From Erinaceus europaeus (lineage: Eukaryota; Chordata; Mammalia; Eulipotyphla; Erinaceidae), in assembly GCF_950295315.1 (NCBI RefSeq), contig NC_080177.1:76085786-76149785 (forward strand): a DNA stretch of 64,000 bases, written 5' to 3'. The translations under genes were made by a program, and so were the position numbers. Shown here one piece after another: positions 1 to 10,987 of this stretch (positions are counted from its first letter, which is position 1; each line of letters begins with the position of its first letter). The notes beneath the pieces are model-generated. The model worked only from the letters and a program-made list of their open reading frames with translations, was not told the origin of the DNA and searched no databases.

Positions 1-290
1 AGGAAGGATAGAAAGATCTGTGTAGAATCGCTGTTTAATAAGTATTTGCTGATGAAGTGACCAAATAAATCAGAGGGAAGAACTATGGTTCCCTGCAATG
101 CCGTCACAATGTATCACAAGTGAGGTTGTTTAAAACAACAGAAATATATCCTTCCACATTTCTGGAAGTTAGAAGTTCAAAATAATAGTTTCAGTAGAGT
201 AACACTTTCTTGGAGACTGAGGAGAATCGTTCCTTGACTCTTTATAGAGCAGAAGCTGGTGCTCATCAAATCTTGGTGCCTCACATCTGA
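1..290. other. Unique sequence, no feature seen
   Basis: AT-rich non-coding sequence. I see no repeat match or open frame of note. Confidence 0.5.
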
Positions 291-294
291 GGAA

Positions 295-425
295 ACAGGT
301 CAGCTGGGGAAGCGAGAGACTCTCACATCTGAGGTTCCCAGTTTGAGCCCCAGCACTTCATGGACCACAGTGGTGCTCTGATCTTGGTCTCTCTCGCTCA
401 TCCTCTCTCTCCCTCATCCTCTTTT
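295..425 (+). mobile_element. SINE-D-like fragment
   Basis: Reads ctctcacatctgaggttccc, then a B-box-like gtttgagccccagca and a gtggtgctctgatcttgg segment, which is the order seen in SINE-D. The tail is lost where a second SINE begins. Diverged. Confidence 0.55.
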
Positions 426-427
426 AA

Positions 428-619
428 ATTTTCTATATTATCTTTATTTATTTGTTGGATGGAGACGACCAGAAATCAAGAGGTAAGGGAGAGATGGGGG
501 TGGAAGAGACACCTGAAGCCCTGCTTCACCACTTGCACAACTCTCTCCCTGCAGGTGAGGTCTGGGGACTTGAACCCAGGTCCTTGTGCACACATGCACT
601 CAATCCTCAACCTATTTCC

Positions 620-622
<3 letters not shown>
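428..622 (-). mobile_element. SINE-B, minus strand
   Basis: Read on the minus strand it has the SINE-B order: tRNA-like head (ggttcaagtccccag), a cacctgcagg-like core, a gtgaagcagggc segment and an AATAAAGATAAT-type tail. The open frames across it are repeat sequence. Confidence 0.75.
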
Positions 623-660
<38 letters not shown>

Positions 661-710
661 CCTTCCTCCCTCCCTCCCTCCTTCCCTCCCTCCCTCCCTC
701 CCTCCCTCTC
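622..710. repeat. (CT)n / (CCCT)n microsatellite
   Basis: A pyrimidine tract: pure CT for about 30 bases, then CCCT/CCTT units. It abuts the head of the SINE-B before it. The serine/proline/leucine-rich frames here are low-complexity artefacts. Confidence 0.95.
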
Positions 711-759
711 TGTCTCATATGAAACTCTCAATTGTAACAAATAAAGTAAATCTCTAAAA

Positions 760-1165
760 ATCTCCTGGTGTCTTCTGTTGCGGCAACATCTCTGATCTCT
801 TTCTCTAATGTCAAACTGTGTCCACCTTGTGTGTCTCTAGTTTCACAGAACAGCTTTTCTTTTTATGAGGATGCAAATCACATTGGATATGATCCCTAAT
901 GCCCTATCTTGAGTATACTTGCAAGGTTTTATCACTCAGAACCTTCAGAAAAGATTTCTGAGTATTGACATTTAACTACACTGCCTTTTAAACCCACACA
1001 TTTGGGGGAAGTCTCTTAAGTCTGTCCTTTGTTAACTTTATCACCTTCTATTCCTTTTCATATTTTTCCGCTTTCTACTGGCAATTTTTTTATTGAGAAT
1101 ATAATGTTTTATAAAACTGTTACTGTCTCAGGGAACAATTGCAAATCTCCCCAAAATGTGTTAGA
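760..1165. other. Unique sequence, no feature seen
   Basis: No repeat signature or coding signal recognised in this 400 bp. Confidence 0.45.
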
Positions 1166-1179
1166 ACACCCCATCCACA

Positions 1180-1440
1180 GGAGCCAGATGGCGGCCCACC
1201 AGGTCAAGTGTACATATGCACAAAGACCCAAGTTTGATGCCTCAAAAAGCAGGGATGCTTCACAAGCAGTGAAGCAGGTCTGTGGGTGTAGCTTTCTCCC
1301 ATTCTATCCCCCTATTGCAATTTCTCTCTGTCCTATAGAATCAAAAGGAAAAAATGTGTGTGTTGGGGGGTGGCTGTCTGAAGCTGATTTGTAGTGCCAG
1401 GACAGAGTCCCAATGATAACCCTGGTGACAACTGAAACAA
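1180..1440 (+). mobile_element. Diverged SINE (A/B type) with 3' module
   Basis: Shows cacaaagacccaagtttgat (B-box region), cttcacaagcagtgaagcag, the pyrimidine-rich body with atttctctctgtcctat, and then a 3' module (tagtgccaggacagagtccc, aaccctggtgac). Substitutions throughout suggest an old copy. Confidence 0.7.
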
Positions 1441-1659
1441 AACACCTCATCAACCAACAAAGAGCCATCAACCCTACACCACAGGACACTGGATGCCCAA
1501 CTTACTTTTAGCTTTATTTCGCCTCTCCTTTTCCCCTTAGTAACTTCAGATCTGCAGCGCTACTTTCGTTGTCATCCTGTCTTTTCCTTTGCTTTGCTTC
1601 CTATTCCACCTACGAGTGAAATCTCTAGTACCTGTGATTTCTCTTAGCTTGATCTCTCC

Positions 1660-1990
1660 CAGTTCCATCCATTATCTAGCAAAAGACAAGATCTCTCTTT
1701 ATGCATATGAGTAGCATTCCATAATGCCTCCATGCCACAGTGTCTTTACTCATTCATCTGTCATTAGGCACTTGGTGTCTTCCAAACCTTGGCACTGCAT
1801 CTAGGGCTGCCATGAACACTGATGTTCACAGAGCTCTTCAGCTAAGCATTATTGCACTCTTTGACTGTATATGTAGACAGCACTGTCAGATTACATGGCA
1901 GGTCTAATTCCACTGGGACTGGACAATCTACATTCCCACCAATAATGTGGATGTTTTAATTTTTCTTTACATCTTCAATAGCACTTGATT
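1660..1990 (-). mobile_element. Old L1 ORF2 3'-end fragment
   Basis: The + strand carries cattcccaccaataatgtgg, ctaattccactgggactgg and gcatatgagtagcattccat in the order found in antisense L1 ORF2 C-terminal sequence of many mammals. It is heavily mutated, with no usable frame. Confidence 0.6.
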
Positions 1991-2054
1991 TGAACCCTGC
2001 TGCTACAGACCATTCCCACAGATCTGAAGTGCTATCTTACTGTTGTATCTTTTT

Positions 2055-2165
2055 AAAAAAATTATTCTCTTTCGCTGCCCTTATTGTTTAAGTGTTGTAA
2101 TTATTGTTGTCGATGATGATGTCGCCTTGTTGGATAGGACAGAGAGAAATGGAGAGAGGAGGGGA

Positions 2166-2201
<36 letters not shown>

Positions 2202-2328
2202 AGACCTGCTTCGCCGCCTGTGAAGCGGCTCCCCTGCAGGTGGGGAGCCAGGGGCTCCTCTAACTGGAATCCTTATGCTGGTCCTTGCACTTTGCGCCAC
2301 CTGCGCTTAACCGCCCAACTCCCGATTT
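2055..2328 (-). mobile_element. SINE-A, minus strand, with (GA)n expansion
   Basis: A near-complete SINE-A read from the minus strand: head with gcgcaggtggcgcaaag, gaagcaggtctgcaggt core and a TAA/CAA tail. The usual gagaggaggggaagacagag stretch has grown into a GA run at 2171-2196. Confidence 0.85.
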
Positions 2329-2404
2329 GGATCTTGAGTAATCATAACGAACACTGCCCCCCACCACCACAAGGTTCACTGTCTTCATGACTCCACTAGT
2401 TCAT

Positions 2405-2602
2405 TGACCACCTTTTGATTTATTTTCCCATTTGATATAGGGTGAGAGGAAAAAAGAGAAATACCACGGAAACCCTCCACTACTCATGAAGTTTCTCCCT
2501 TGAAGGCACTCCCGTGTTGTAATCCAGGTTCAAGCCTGGGTCTTTGTGCAGGGTATCATGTATGTTAAGCCAGATGAGTAACCTTCCAACCCCAGGAGCA
2601 CT
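2405..2602 (-). mobile_element. Diverged SINE-B-like element, minus strand
   Basis: Contains the reverse complements of a head (gttactcatctggctt), a B-box region (caggcttgaacctgg) and cttcatgagtagtgga. More diverged than its neighbours. Confidence 0.6.
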
Positions 2603-2649
2603 TTTTTCTTTTCATGTACCTATTTTTATCTTTTCTTTTAATTGAAGGC

Positions 2650-2872
2650 TTTTTAAAATTTTGTTATTTTCTTTATTTGTTTATTGGGTGGAGATAGCCA
2701 GAAATTAAGAGGAAGAAGGAAATAGAAAGAAAGAAAGACAGAGAGACATCTGCAGCCCTGCTTCACCACTTGTGAAGCCTTCCCCCTGCAGGTAGGGAGT
2801 GAGAGTTTGAATTCGGGTCCTTGTGCACTATAACATGTGCGCTCAACTAGGTGCACCACCACCCAGCCCCCA
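2650..2872 (-). mobile_element. SINE-B, minus strand
   Basis: Full SINE-B order on the minus strand: ggtggtgcacctagttgagc head, cttcacaagtggtgaagcag, and a tail with the complement of aaataaagaaaataac. It abuts the 3' side of the minus-strand L1. Confidence 0.85.
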
Positions 2873-2989
2873 TCCTGTTGTTCATTTTTAATCTTATTTT
2901 GTGCAGTGCCTATTCATATGTCTCCCCATATACTGGTGTGATTTTATTGTGCTGGTTGTTGTTGATGGATGTGTTGAAGAACCCCTGAC

Positions 2990-3127
2990 TTCTTGAGTCC
3001 TGAGACAAGAACACAACTCTGCTCCCAGGCATAATTTTCCTCTATATGTAGTACCCTGTGCCCTTTTAGGTGAATTCAGGCCATTGACATTTATTGATAT
3101 CAAAGACTGAAGATATTTGAATGCCAT
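2990..3127 (-). pseudogene. Start of L1 ORF2 (endonuclease N-terminus), truncated
   Basis: Just beyond the ORF1 stop, after a spacer of under 60 bp, the minus strand reads MAFKYLQSLISINVNGLNSP. The SINVNGLNSP part matches the first beta strand of the L1 endonuclease domain. After about 22 residues the similarity is lost. No catalytic endonuclease or reverse transcriptase motifs remain. Confidence 0.7.
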
Positions 3128-3183
3128 TCTTGTAGATTTTTAGAGTGTTCTGATATATGGCCTATTTATGGTGTTCTGACTGT

Positions 3184-4167
3184 TTAGAGGAGACCTTTCA
3201 GAACTTCTTTCAGGGCAGGCTTGGTGATAGTTGATTCTTTCAACTGTTGCTTGTCTGAGACAGTTTTCATGTCTCCATCTAGTCTGAACGACAGGCTAAC
3301 AGGATACAGTATTCTTGGCCGAAAGCCTTTCTCATTGAGCACTCGATAGATATCTTGCCATTCTCTTCTAGCCTGTAGTGTTTGTGTGGAGAAGTCTGCT
3401 GCTAATCTTATGGGTTTTCCTCTGTAGGTGACACTTTGTTTTTCTCTTGCAGCCTTCAGGATCCTTTCTTTATCCTTATTCCTTTCCATTCTAAATAGGA
3501 TGTGTCCTGGTTTCTTTAAGTCTGGGTTAATTCTGTTTGGGACCCTCTGGGCTTCTTGAACCTTTATGTCTTTGATGTTATCTAGACTAGAGAAGTTCTC
3601 AGCTATTATATCCTGAAGAATGCTTTCTTCTCCTCCCTCTCTTTCTTCCTCTGGTAAGCCAATAATGTATATATTATTTCTTTTGAAGTAATCCCATAGG
3701 TCTCTGTTGTTGTTCTCAGAATCTCTTAATCTCTCTTTGAGACCTCTTACTTCCTTTTTAGTTGTCTCTAATTTGTCCTTGATCTTGCTAATTATGTCTT
3801 CAGCTCATTGATTCTATTCTCTCTCCCCTCTAGTGTTTTCCGGAGTTCATCTATTTTGTTTCACTGTTCTGATACTGTTTTAGCTTGTTCATTTAGTTGT
3901 GTGTTCTTAGCTCTGCTATTTCAGCTTTCAGCTCTCTAATAACCTTGAGATAATTAGTGTTTTCTTCCAGGGTCTCATTTGTTGCTTCTGCATTTCTGAT
4001 GACAATTGTTTCAAACTCTTTACTCACTCCAGTGAGTATTTTTCCTTAATTAGTGTTTGGATGTTGACCTCATTATTTTGTGCTTCTACCTTTGGGGGGC
4101 TTTCAGCTGGACTCTTGTCCTGGACTCTTGTCATTTCTCCAACATTTCTTCTTGTTGGTTTAACCAT
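3184..4167 (-). pseudogene. L1 ORF1 (RNA-binding ORF1p), broken
   Basis: ORF1p is the L1 nucleic-acid chaperone: a coiled coil, an RRM-like domain and a C-terminal domain forming trimers on L1 RNA. Here the start (MVKPTRRNVGEM) is at 4167 and the stop at 3184. The span is 984 bp, a normal ORF1 length, and start and stop are in the same frame. Along the way there is a frameshift near 4035 and a stop at 3893-3895 (ELRTHN then stop). The C-terminal 101 codons (3184-3489) are open and show family hallmarks: [27 protein letters not shown] and LQARREWQDI. The stop at 3893 is shared with the L1 copy near 60.5 kb. It cannot make a full protein. Confidence 0.85.
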
Positions 4168-4965
4168 TCTATATAGTATGTTATGAGGTGCCTCTCTCAG
4201 TAATTTTCAAATTACTGATCACTCTTGCCTGGATTGACTTGTATCTAAGTAAGGTAATTAAAGAGTTCACAGTTGTGGAAATTGACAGTTGTTTCAATAG
4301 CATTTTAATCCCTGTTTTGGAGCTCAGTGGCTTAAAAGCCTCTTTTGTTCTTTTTGTTCCTGTAGGCTATGGGAGCCTGAGGGCTTTTAAAGTATAAGTA
4401 GGCTTCTTAGCTTAATCACTGACTCCTGACCAAGAGATAAAGCAGGGTGGGGCAGAGATAATCCAGTGGTTATGCAAAGAGACTTTCACAGCCCCATTGC
4501 TAGGCCACCAAGGTATATAGATCTTCTCCTGAGTTTCCTGGTTAGTTCTCTGTCCCCTGATGTCAGCACACGGCCTCCCTGCTGCTTCTCCAGATTCTGA
4601 GGGCAGTAGCAATGGACACTCACAGTTGTATTTGGTGAGTCTCAGGGGAGTCCTCTCCTCCCTTCAGCCGTCCCCTTGTTGGTGAAACAGACTGAAGGTA
4701 ATGTCTCAACTGGTAAACTGCTGGACTGTTACCAGCCACTTAATCTCTCCTTAGGCTCCTCTGTGTCCATGAGCCACAGCTGTTTGCACTCACAGGTGAT
4801 TTGGTGGGTTCCTATAGTCCTGTCTTGTTGCAGTCCCAGGTGGTCTCCTTTGGTATTCCTAGATGACCTGGGAGTGGAGAGGAGAGAAACACAGCTGCTG
4901 CTGCTCCGTAGTCCCCCCTCCAGAAGTCTGCACTGTCACTTTAATGCCAACACTGTCTAATCATC
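4168..4965 (-). promoter_or_regulatory. L1 5' UTR
   Basis: Sequence upstream of ORF1 that aligns with 59817-60260. It should have carried the L1 internal promoter, but no promoter motif can be pinned by eye. Bases 4451-4493 match the head of SINE-D read on the + strand, and the same block is in the other L1. Confidence 0.6.
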
Positions 4966-4969
4966 ATAA

Positions 4970-5576
4970 CCACTTATCACCAGTTTTTAAACTTCAAATT
5001 TTCTTCAGCTAGTAGATCTCCTAACAACCTAGCAACGTATTTCCGTCATTGTTCTTCATTGCAAAGAGATATTTAATTACTAACATACGAAATTAAGAAA
5101 AACACTATTCTTTCCTGTGTTAAGAAGTACATTGTTCTATCCTGAGCTATTTTCTGACAAGCCTAGCCCTGTTAATGTTGACTACAGATTCTACAAAGAA
5201 CCATTCACCAGTGTGGTGATCATTCATCTTAATCTTGCTCCTGAACTCGGTACAATTCAATGCAACTATGTGGACACTCCAGAATTACTTCTTGAGCAAA
5301 TGTTAGTAGAAATCCTAGCATGTCCAAAGTCAGACTCACCATCTGTACTTCAAAACCCTGGGTAATATAATTCCATTAGTAGCAATCATTTCGTCTAAAT
5401 AAAGCAAGCCCAGAAGTTCAAAGTCATTTTGCACTCCTTTGTTGTTGACATTCAACTTGTCTCCAAGTCATGTCACTCTATCTCTAATTCATTTTTTAAA
5501 CTTTATTCTTCTGCTTTCTTGTAATCTGCATCTCATTTTATATCCCCTTTTATAGACGGTTATAATCTTGTAGAAT

Positions 5577-5578
<2 letters not shown>
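4970..5578. other. Unique sequence
   Basis: No repeat recognised. An 82-codon open frame at 5117-5365 has no family I recognise and no splice context, and I do not call it a gene. Confidence 0.4.

Positions 5579-5630
<52 letters not shown>
5579..5630. repeat. (TG)n microsatellite
   Basis: An uninterrupted TG run of about 25 units. TG runs of this length can adopt Z-DNA and are usually polymorphic. Confidence 0.97.
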
Positions 5631-5631
<1 letters not shown>

Positions 5632-7125
5632 AGAAATCATACTGGAATTACCCATATAGCACAGGTCAGGGTTTTGCAAGGAGTACTAAATGAACCGCAC
5701 AGCATATCAGGGAGACTTAAAATATAGATTGTCAGTTATACTGAAAGATTTTAGTAAGAGTCTTATTTAGATGAGTGATATTATACTATTAGTGCCCTCC
5801 TCCCACTCCTATTACTCTAAAAATCTTGTGAATATAATAAGTCTGCTCACAAGCATTTTCTATGGTTCCCAGAGGTATTGCACGGTCACAGAACTGTCAG
5901 TTATGTCTTGAATGGTTGAATAGCCCTTATTACTGTTATCCTGGCCAGTAAGTAATGAAAGCAGCTGTTGAAATACACACTAGTTAGCACAGCAATTATT
6001 TCTCTATTAATCACAAAACTACTATCCTTACAGTAAAGCTGTAAGTTAGCTCACTGGACTAGGAAATCTATCACAAGTAATTTAAAAAATATCTGAATCT
6101 TTAGGAAAAAAATTAAATGATTTGCTTCCAGGTCCAACCATAAGGAATCATAAGGAAGTCAGAAGTGGTTAATTCCAGGTAAAGGGTTTTTTACATGTTT
6201 ATAAGATTCACTTCACCTTATGCCTGTATCTTTTCAGGTGTGCATGATTTGTGTCTCTGGGTATATGGCTATATTCCACACTTTAAATATTAATCAAGGA
6301 CACCTGAAAAATTTCAAAAGTACTTTAGGTCTCTAAGGTCTGTTTTACAAGCTTCCTTCTTGCTAAGCAATCTAGTTGAAAAGGGAGATTTGATGGAATA
6401 TTTTGGCATCAGTGTGATAATCAACAAATGCCTACAAATGACAAAATAAAATATTTACCTGAAGCAAGCTGCATATAATAGGCTATGCTAGTTTCTGTAT
6501 CATTCTAAATATCACTGAACTTGTTCTTCTATGGGAGAAACTCAGTGATACGTAATTTAACTCAACCCGGTAATTACTTTGAATAGCAATTTAGGGTTTC
6601 CAAAGAACTTTGGCATGTTTATCTTATTTCTTTGTCAAAACTATTGTATCAGTGAGAGTTCTATCAGGATATCAGAGCCACTACAAGTATTAAAAAAATG
6701 AATGTTATATAGGAATAAAAGTTTACACAAATATAGTAGGCACTAGGAAAAAGAAGGTCTAAAAATGGACTAATGAGAAAGTTGAAGAGAAAATTATCAT
6801 TAATCTGTCTTTGGCTTGTGCTATTTAGCTAAAAAAAGGTGATAAAATAATGTCAACATAATAATGGATTCACTGATCAAAAAAGGAGCTAGACACTCAA
6901 ATGTCTTTCAATACTGACTATTTCCACTTACATTCAGAACCAAAATTTCACCTGGTCCTTGAAACATGTATTCAGCACTCCTTATATTACCATGAGATGA
7001 ACTCTGGTACAAGTAAAACAATAAGTGTTTGGAATACCTCTGAATGTCACTGCCACTATTGTATACAGTTATTTCAACTGTAGTTGTCAAAGATTTCAGA
7101 GATTTCTAATAAAGTTTAAGACTAG
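5631..7125. other. Unique AT-rich sequence
   Basis: About 1.5 kb without a recognisable element. Stops are dense in all frames apart from trivial 60-codon stretches. Confidence 0.5.
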
Positions 7126-7129
7126 ATTG

Positions 7130-7313
7130 TATACTATTTTTTCATTTTGTATAGAGACAAAGAGAAGTTGAGAAGGAAGGGGGTGTTAGAAAGGGAGAGA
7201 GAAGGAGAGATACACCTGAAGCTTCCCACCTGTATGTGGGGAGTGGGGATTAGAACCTGGGCCCTTATGTATGGTAACGTGTGTGTTCAGCCAAGTGAAC
7301 CACCAATTAGCCC
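7130..7313 (-). mobile_element. Diverged SINE-B, minus strand
   Basis: The reverse complement shows a head with ggttcacttggctgaacac, a B-box region ccaggttctaatcccc, and a tail with ctctttgtctctatacaaa. Part of the central trunk is deleted. Confidence 0.7.
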
Positions 7314-8310
7314 CTGATTTCACAGATGTTAAAATAACATTTGCCTTGCATATGTCCCAGTTTTGCTTATGTTTTGTGGTGAGGAAAAGAAAGGTACATT
7401 GATATCATAAATTAATCAATCTTGAATATTTATAACAAATATACACATACTCCTATTAATAAAAATTCAAATGGTCATTGCTATCTTTTATTTAGTAGAA
7501 AAAGGGATCAATCTAATCTCTTAATTTACTCATGTCAATGTGAACATCTGCCCATGGGAAGAGTTTGTAAATTATTTTATAAATATATCTAAGTTGTGCT
7601 TAAACTCTTTAATGAACAAAGAATACAGCACCTTCTTTTCCTTAAATAGATAAGCATTTCAAGGGAAAAGATACAAACTGAAAATATATAAGGCAAGATG
7701 ACTTTCCCCTCCTAGACTAATTCATTCATCAAGAAGTTAATATTCTCACCACCCATTATTTCCCTGCATTGCTTCTCCACACCTTAAACTTAGGGGGTTT
7801 GTATCAACCTTAGATCCCCAGAGTTGAAGGTAGCCATGCATTGTTAAGTCTGTCATTCTCAAATAGACCTGCTTCTGTTGTGGTCCTACAAGGTCTCTAT
7901 AATATGAGTAAGAAGTAAGATAACAAGTGTTTCAAAAACAAAATTCATTCAGTTTGAAGTCATGTCTTTTAATCTCAAAAAAAAAAAAAAAACACCTTTG
8001 CTATTTAGGGGGATTGGAATATTTTATTTTTATGAAAAGGCACTTAAAGTTAAGTGGCCATCTTTTATCTTTTGTTTGTTCTTACGAATACAAGGGATGA
8101 ATCAGTGCTAGTTTTTCTTAGAAAACTTGCAATTGCATGAGAATCTCAAGTCCAAGGTCAAGTAAACAAAAAGGGGTTTTTAAGCCCTTAGCCTGTGGGG
8201 TGTGGTGGTGAGCGGTGAGCGGAGAGGAACAGAGTAGATTTGCAGTCTCTGAGACTTTAGAGAGATGACTGACCTACTTGAGCAGTTCGTTTCTTTTTAC
8301 CTATACAGAC
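7314..8310. other. Unique AT-rich sequence
   Basis: No element or gene seen. It has a 15-base A run near 7979 and a GGTGAGC-rich patch near 8205-8222. Confidence 0.45.
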
Positions 8311-8314
8311 AAGC

Positions 8315-8476
8315 TGAATGTTTTTTTAAAAAGATTTTATTTGTTTATTAATGAGAAAGATAGGAGGAGAGAGAAAAAGAACATCACTCTGGTACATGTG
8401 CTGCCAGAGTTCAAATTCAGGACCTCATGCTTGAGAGTCCAATGCTTTATCTACTGCGCCACCTCCCGGACCACTA
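8315..8476 (-). mobile_element. SINE-C, minus strand
   Basis: Complete: reverse complements of ggtccgggaggtggcgcagt, ggactctcaagcatgaggtc and the ttctcattaataaacaaata tail are all present in order. Confidence 0.88.
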
Positions 8477-8697
8477 CAGGTTAAATTAAAGTCACCTTTG
8501 TTTCAAGTTGTGAAAATGACAGGAAGAGCGATTGGCTGACTCTCAACACAAATGTCTCCCACAAAAGGCCTTGTCCCCTCCCTCGTCACCACCCCTTAAA
8601 CATGCACTATCTTCTCTTTACCTATCTATCCACTCTTATATCCTATATCCTACACTGAAGTACTTATTCTCTGGGTTCATATTTCTTTTCCCTAACC

Positions 8698-8757
8698 AAA
8701 AAAAAAAAAAAAGGAGAAGAAGAAGAAGGAGGAGGAGGAGGAGGAGAAGGAAGGAAT
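8698..8757. repeat. A run followed by (GAA/GGA)n
   Basis: A dozen A bases run straight into GAA/GGA triplets, a purine tract of about 60 bases. The lysine/arginine-rich frame over it is an artefact. Confidence 0.93.
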
Positions 8758-8959
8758 GAGGAAGGAATGAAGAAAACAAGATTCCTGAGAGAAGGGGCTT
8801 ATCTGTCCAATCTCCATAGTATCCCCAACAATTAAAACATCTTTCTAATTGAGAAAAATAACTATCTCCCTAAAATGGCATGTTGATTGTTATCCTCTTA
8901 GGCCACCAATATATATTAACTGTCTGTCTTTCAAAACATATTTTCCCAAGTAGGAAGCG

Positions 8960-9083
8960 TTTGTTTTTTACCAGAGCACTGCTCAAGTCTGGTTTATGGT
9001 GATGCTGGGGATTGAGTTTGGGACTTCAGAGCCTCAGACATGAAAGTCTATTATCTAATCATTATGCTGCCTCCCTCCCTGGT
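8960..9083 (-). mobile_element. SINE-D, minus strand
   Basis: The + strand has accagagcactgctcaagtc, ggattgagtttgggacttca and cattatgctgcctccctcc, the reverse complement of a SINE-D body and head. Confidence 0.75.
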
Positions 9084-9544
9084 ACGTGATTCTTTAGACA
9101 GCTACTGTTTGATAAGATGATCTTTAGTTCATTGTTGGCTACAGTTGAGAATGATTATGTTATGGTAACCTCAAGTTGGGATTTGGATGCAGATTTACTT
9201 TATTGGAAAAGAGAATGCCTACTCTTTGGGATTTGCACAGATTGCCCTGGAAATGTCATTTAAAGCTTTCCATTTTAAGACTGTGCATAGTATCTGGTAA
9301 TTGTCTATGTTAATTTGCATTTCAGATCAGTATTGAAAAGCCTCACCAGGCAGTCTTCTTCGGCTAAATTGTCTTATTCTGCTAAAAGTTAATATTAACG
9401 CATAAAATCTTTTCCTTAAGGCATGTGTGCTAAATACTACTACCTACACACACAAAAAAAAATAAATGAATAAATAAATAAAACAAATGAAGGAAGAAGG
9501 GGAGAAAAAAGTGGTAGGAGGAAAAGAAGGGAGAAGGCGGGGTT
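9084..9544. other. Unique sequence with an A-rich end
   Basis: No element recognised up to 9450. At 9450-9540 it becomes A- and G-rich (taaataaataaa, then gaagg units). Confidence 0.4.
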
Positions 9545-9560
9545 AGAAAGTTTAGCTGCT

Positions 9561-9767
9561 TGGGGCCGGGTAGTGGCGCACCTGGTTGAGAGACATGTTG
9601 CAGTGTGAAAAGACCCAGGTTCAAGCCCCTGACCCCCACCTGCAGGGGGAAAGCTTTGCGAGTGGTGAAGCAGGGCTGCAGGTGACTCTATCTCCTCCTT
9701 CCTTCTCAATTTCTGGCTGTTTCTATCCAATAAATAAAGATAATAAAATTTTTTCTAAAAAAAAGAA
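9561..9767 (+). mobile_element. Young SINE-B with perfect 16-bp target duplication
   Basis: A complete SINE-B from the head (gccgggtagtggcgcacctg) to the tail (tatccaataaataaagataa). It is flanked by identical 16-bp copies of agaaagtttagctgct at 9545-9560 and 9768-9783. The perfect duplication and good match to the family suggest a recent insertion. Confidence 0.93.
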
Positions 9768-9783
9768 AGAAAGTTTAGCTGCT

Positions 9784-10487
9784 GAGAAAACACAAGGTTT
9801 TGGGGTGATTCTCGGCATCCCAGAAAACGAGGCTTCAAGCAAGAGTCTGGACAACCGGCGTGCCAGAATGGCCTTTCCTGAGGAGAGTGAGACACTGGCC
9901 CCGCAGATCTGTCAGCTGGAATGCAAATGCATGTGTGGAACTCGGAAACAAGAAACCCACCAGAAGGATCTCTGGTTTGAGCTTCATCATTCATCCCTCA
10001 ACCCAAGTACTAAGTGCCTTTGATTTCAGACATTGGCAGTCATTAAAGCACAACTCGCCAGAACCCCATCTCTCTCCCCTTGGCAGGCACAGTGTCCAGT
10101 GCAGCTGTGGGAGGTGGTGAGGGCATGGGCCGTGTGACTCTGATGGGAAAGAAACCAAGGTGTGCGGTGCAGGGTCTGTTGGGAGCAACCTGAGACTCTG
10201 TAAAAGACATCTAGACTTCCAGTTTGGAGAGCCAACATATAAAATACTTGGAAATCATCCTTTCCATCCTTCGTACAAGGAAATGCTAAACAGACTGAAA
10301 AATGATGAGTTTTCTTGGAAACATCAAAGAGCTGAAACTGCAGAGCAAATCACACCAAATCCACAGCTGAGATCTGCTCCCCTCCAAACAGAAGCTCCAG
10401 GTGCCGCAAATGGGCGGGGCCATTACGGGGTGATTTCCATAAGCTGCTGGAAGCCTGATATGGATTCACTTAACAGCCAGAAGACTG
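9784..10487. other. Unique GC-richer block
   Basis: About 700 bp free of recognised repeats and richer in G+C than its surroundings. Several 60-145-codon frames overlap here on both strands, which is expected from fewer AT-rich stops. None shows a domain I know. Confidence 0.4.
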
Positions 10488-10795
10488 AGGCTGGGCAGTA
10501 GTGCACCCGGTTAAGCTCCTTTGCTGTGAAGCACAAGGGCCTGCGCACGCGCAAGAATCCTGGTTCGAACCCCTGCTCCCCACCTGCAGGGAGGGGGAGT
10601 CGCTTCACAAGCGGTGAAGCAGGTCTGCAGGTGTGTCTGTCTTTCTCTCCCTCTCTCTGTCTTCCCCTCCCCTTTCAATTTCTCTCTGTCCTATCCAACA
10701 ACAGCATCAGCGACAACAATGGGAAAATATGGCCACCAGGAGCAGTGGACTCCTAGTGCTGGCAGCTAGCCCCAATGATAACTCTGGAGGCAAAA
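10488..10795 (+). mobile_element. SINE-A with 3' module
   Basis: Head gctgggcagtagtgcacccg, B box ggttcgaacccc, cgcttcacaagcggtgaagc and the 3' module aatatggccaccaggagcag to aactctggaggc. The element ends in a pentamer microsatellite. Confidence 0.9.
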
Positions 10796-10876
10796 AATGA
10801 AATGAAATGAAATGAAATGAAATGAAATGAAATGAAATGAAATGAAATGAAATGAAATGAAATGAAATGAAATGAA
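10796..10876. repeat. (AATGA)n pentanucleotide repeat
   Basis: About 16 perfect AATGA units growing directly from the A-rich end of the preceding SINE-A. Confidence 0.97.
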
Positions 10877-10987
10877 AAACAGTGAGACTATGTGCAGATC
10901 ATAGGGACCCTCCCAGGTTGATGGACATCACCTTTAGCAACCCCACTTGGGTCGCATGTGGAAGAGCCTGGAAACATCACCTCAGGG

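Larger units (their letters stand above)
2880..4965 (-). mobile_element. L1 element, 5' half only, minus strand
   Basis: A LINE-1 copy reading leftward. It holds a roughly 800-bp 5' UTR (4168-4965), a complete-length but broken ORF1 (3184-4167), a short ORF1-ORF2 spacer and only the first residues of ORF2 (to about 3060). Most of ORF2 and the whole 3' UTR are missing, so it retains the end that normal 5'-truncated insertions lose. It aligns over the 5' UTR and ORF1 with the plus-strand L1 at 59817-62205. The stretch 2880-3060 no longer resembles L1 ORF2 and may be a different old sequence brought in by a deletion. Confidence 0.85.

Noticed and set aside
9586..10023. 145-codon frame as a possible gene
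   Set aside because: Its first part is a SINE-B with a perfect target duplication. The rest lies in GC-richer unique DNA with overlapping frames on both strands.
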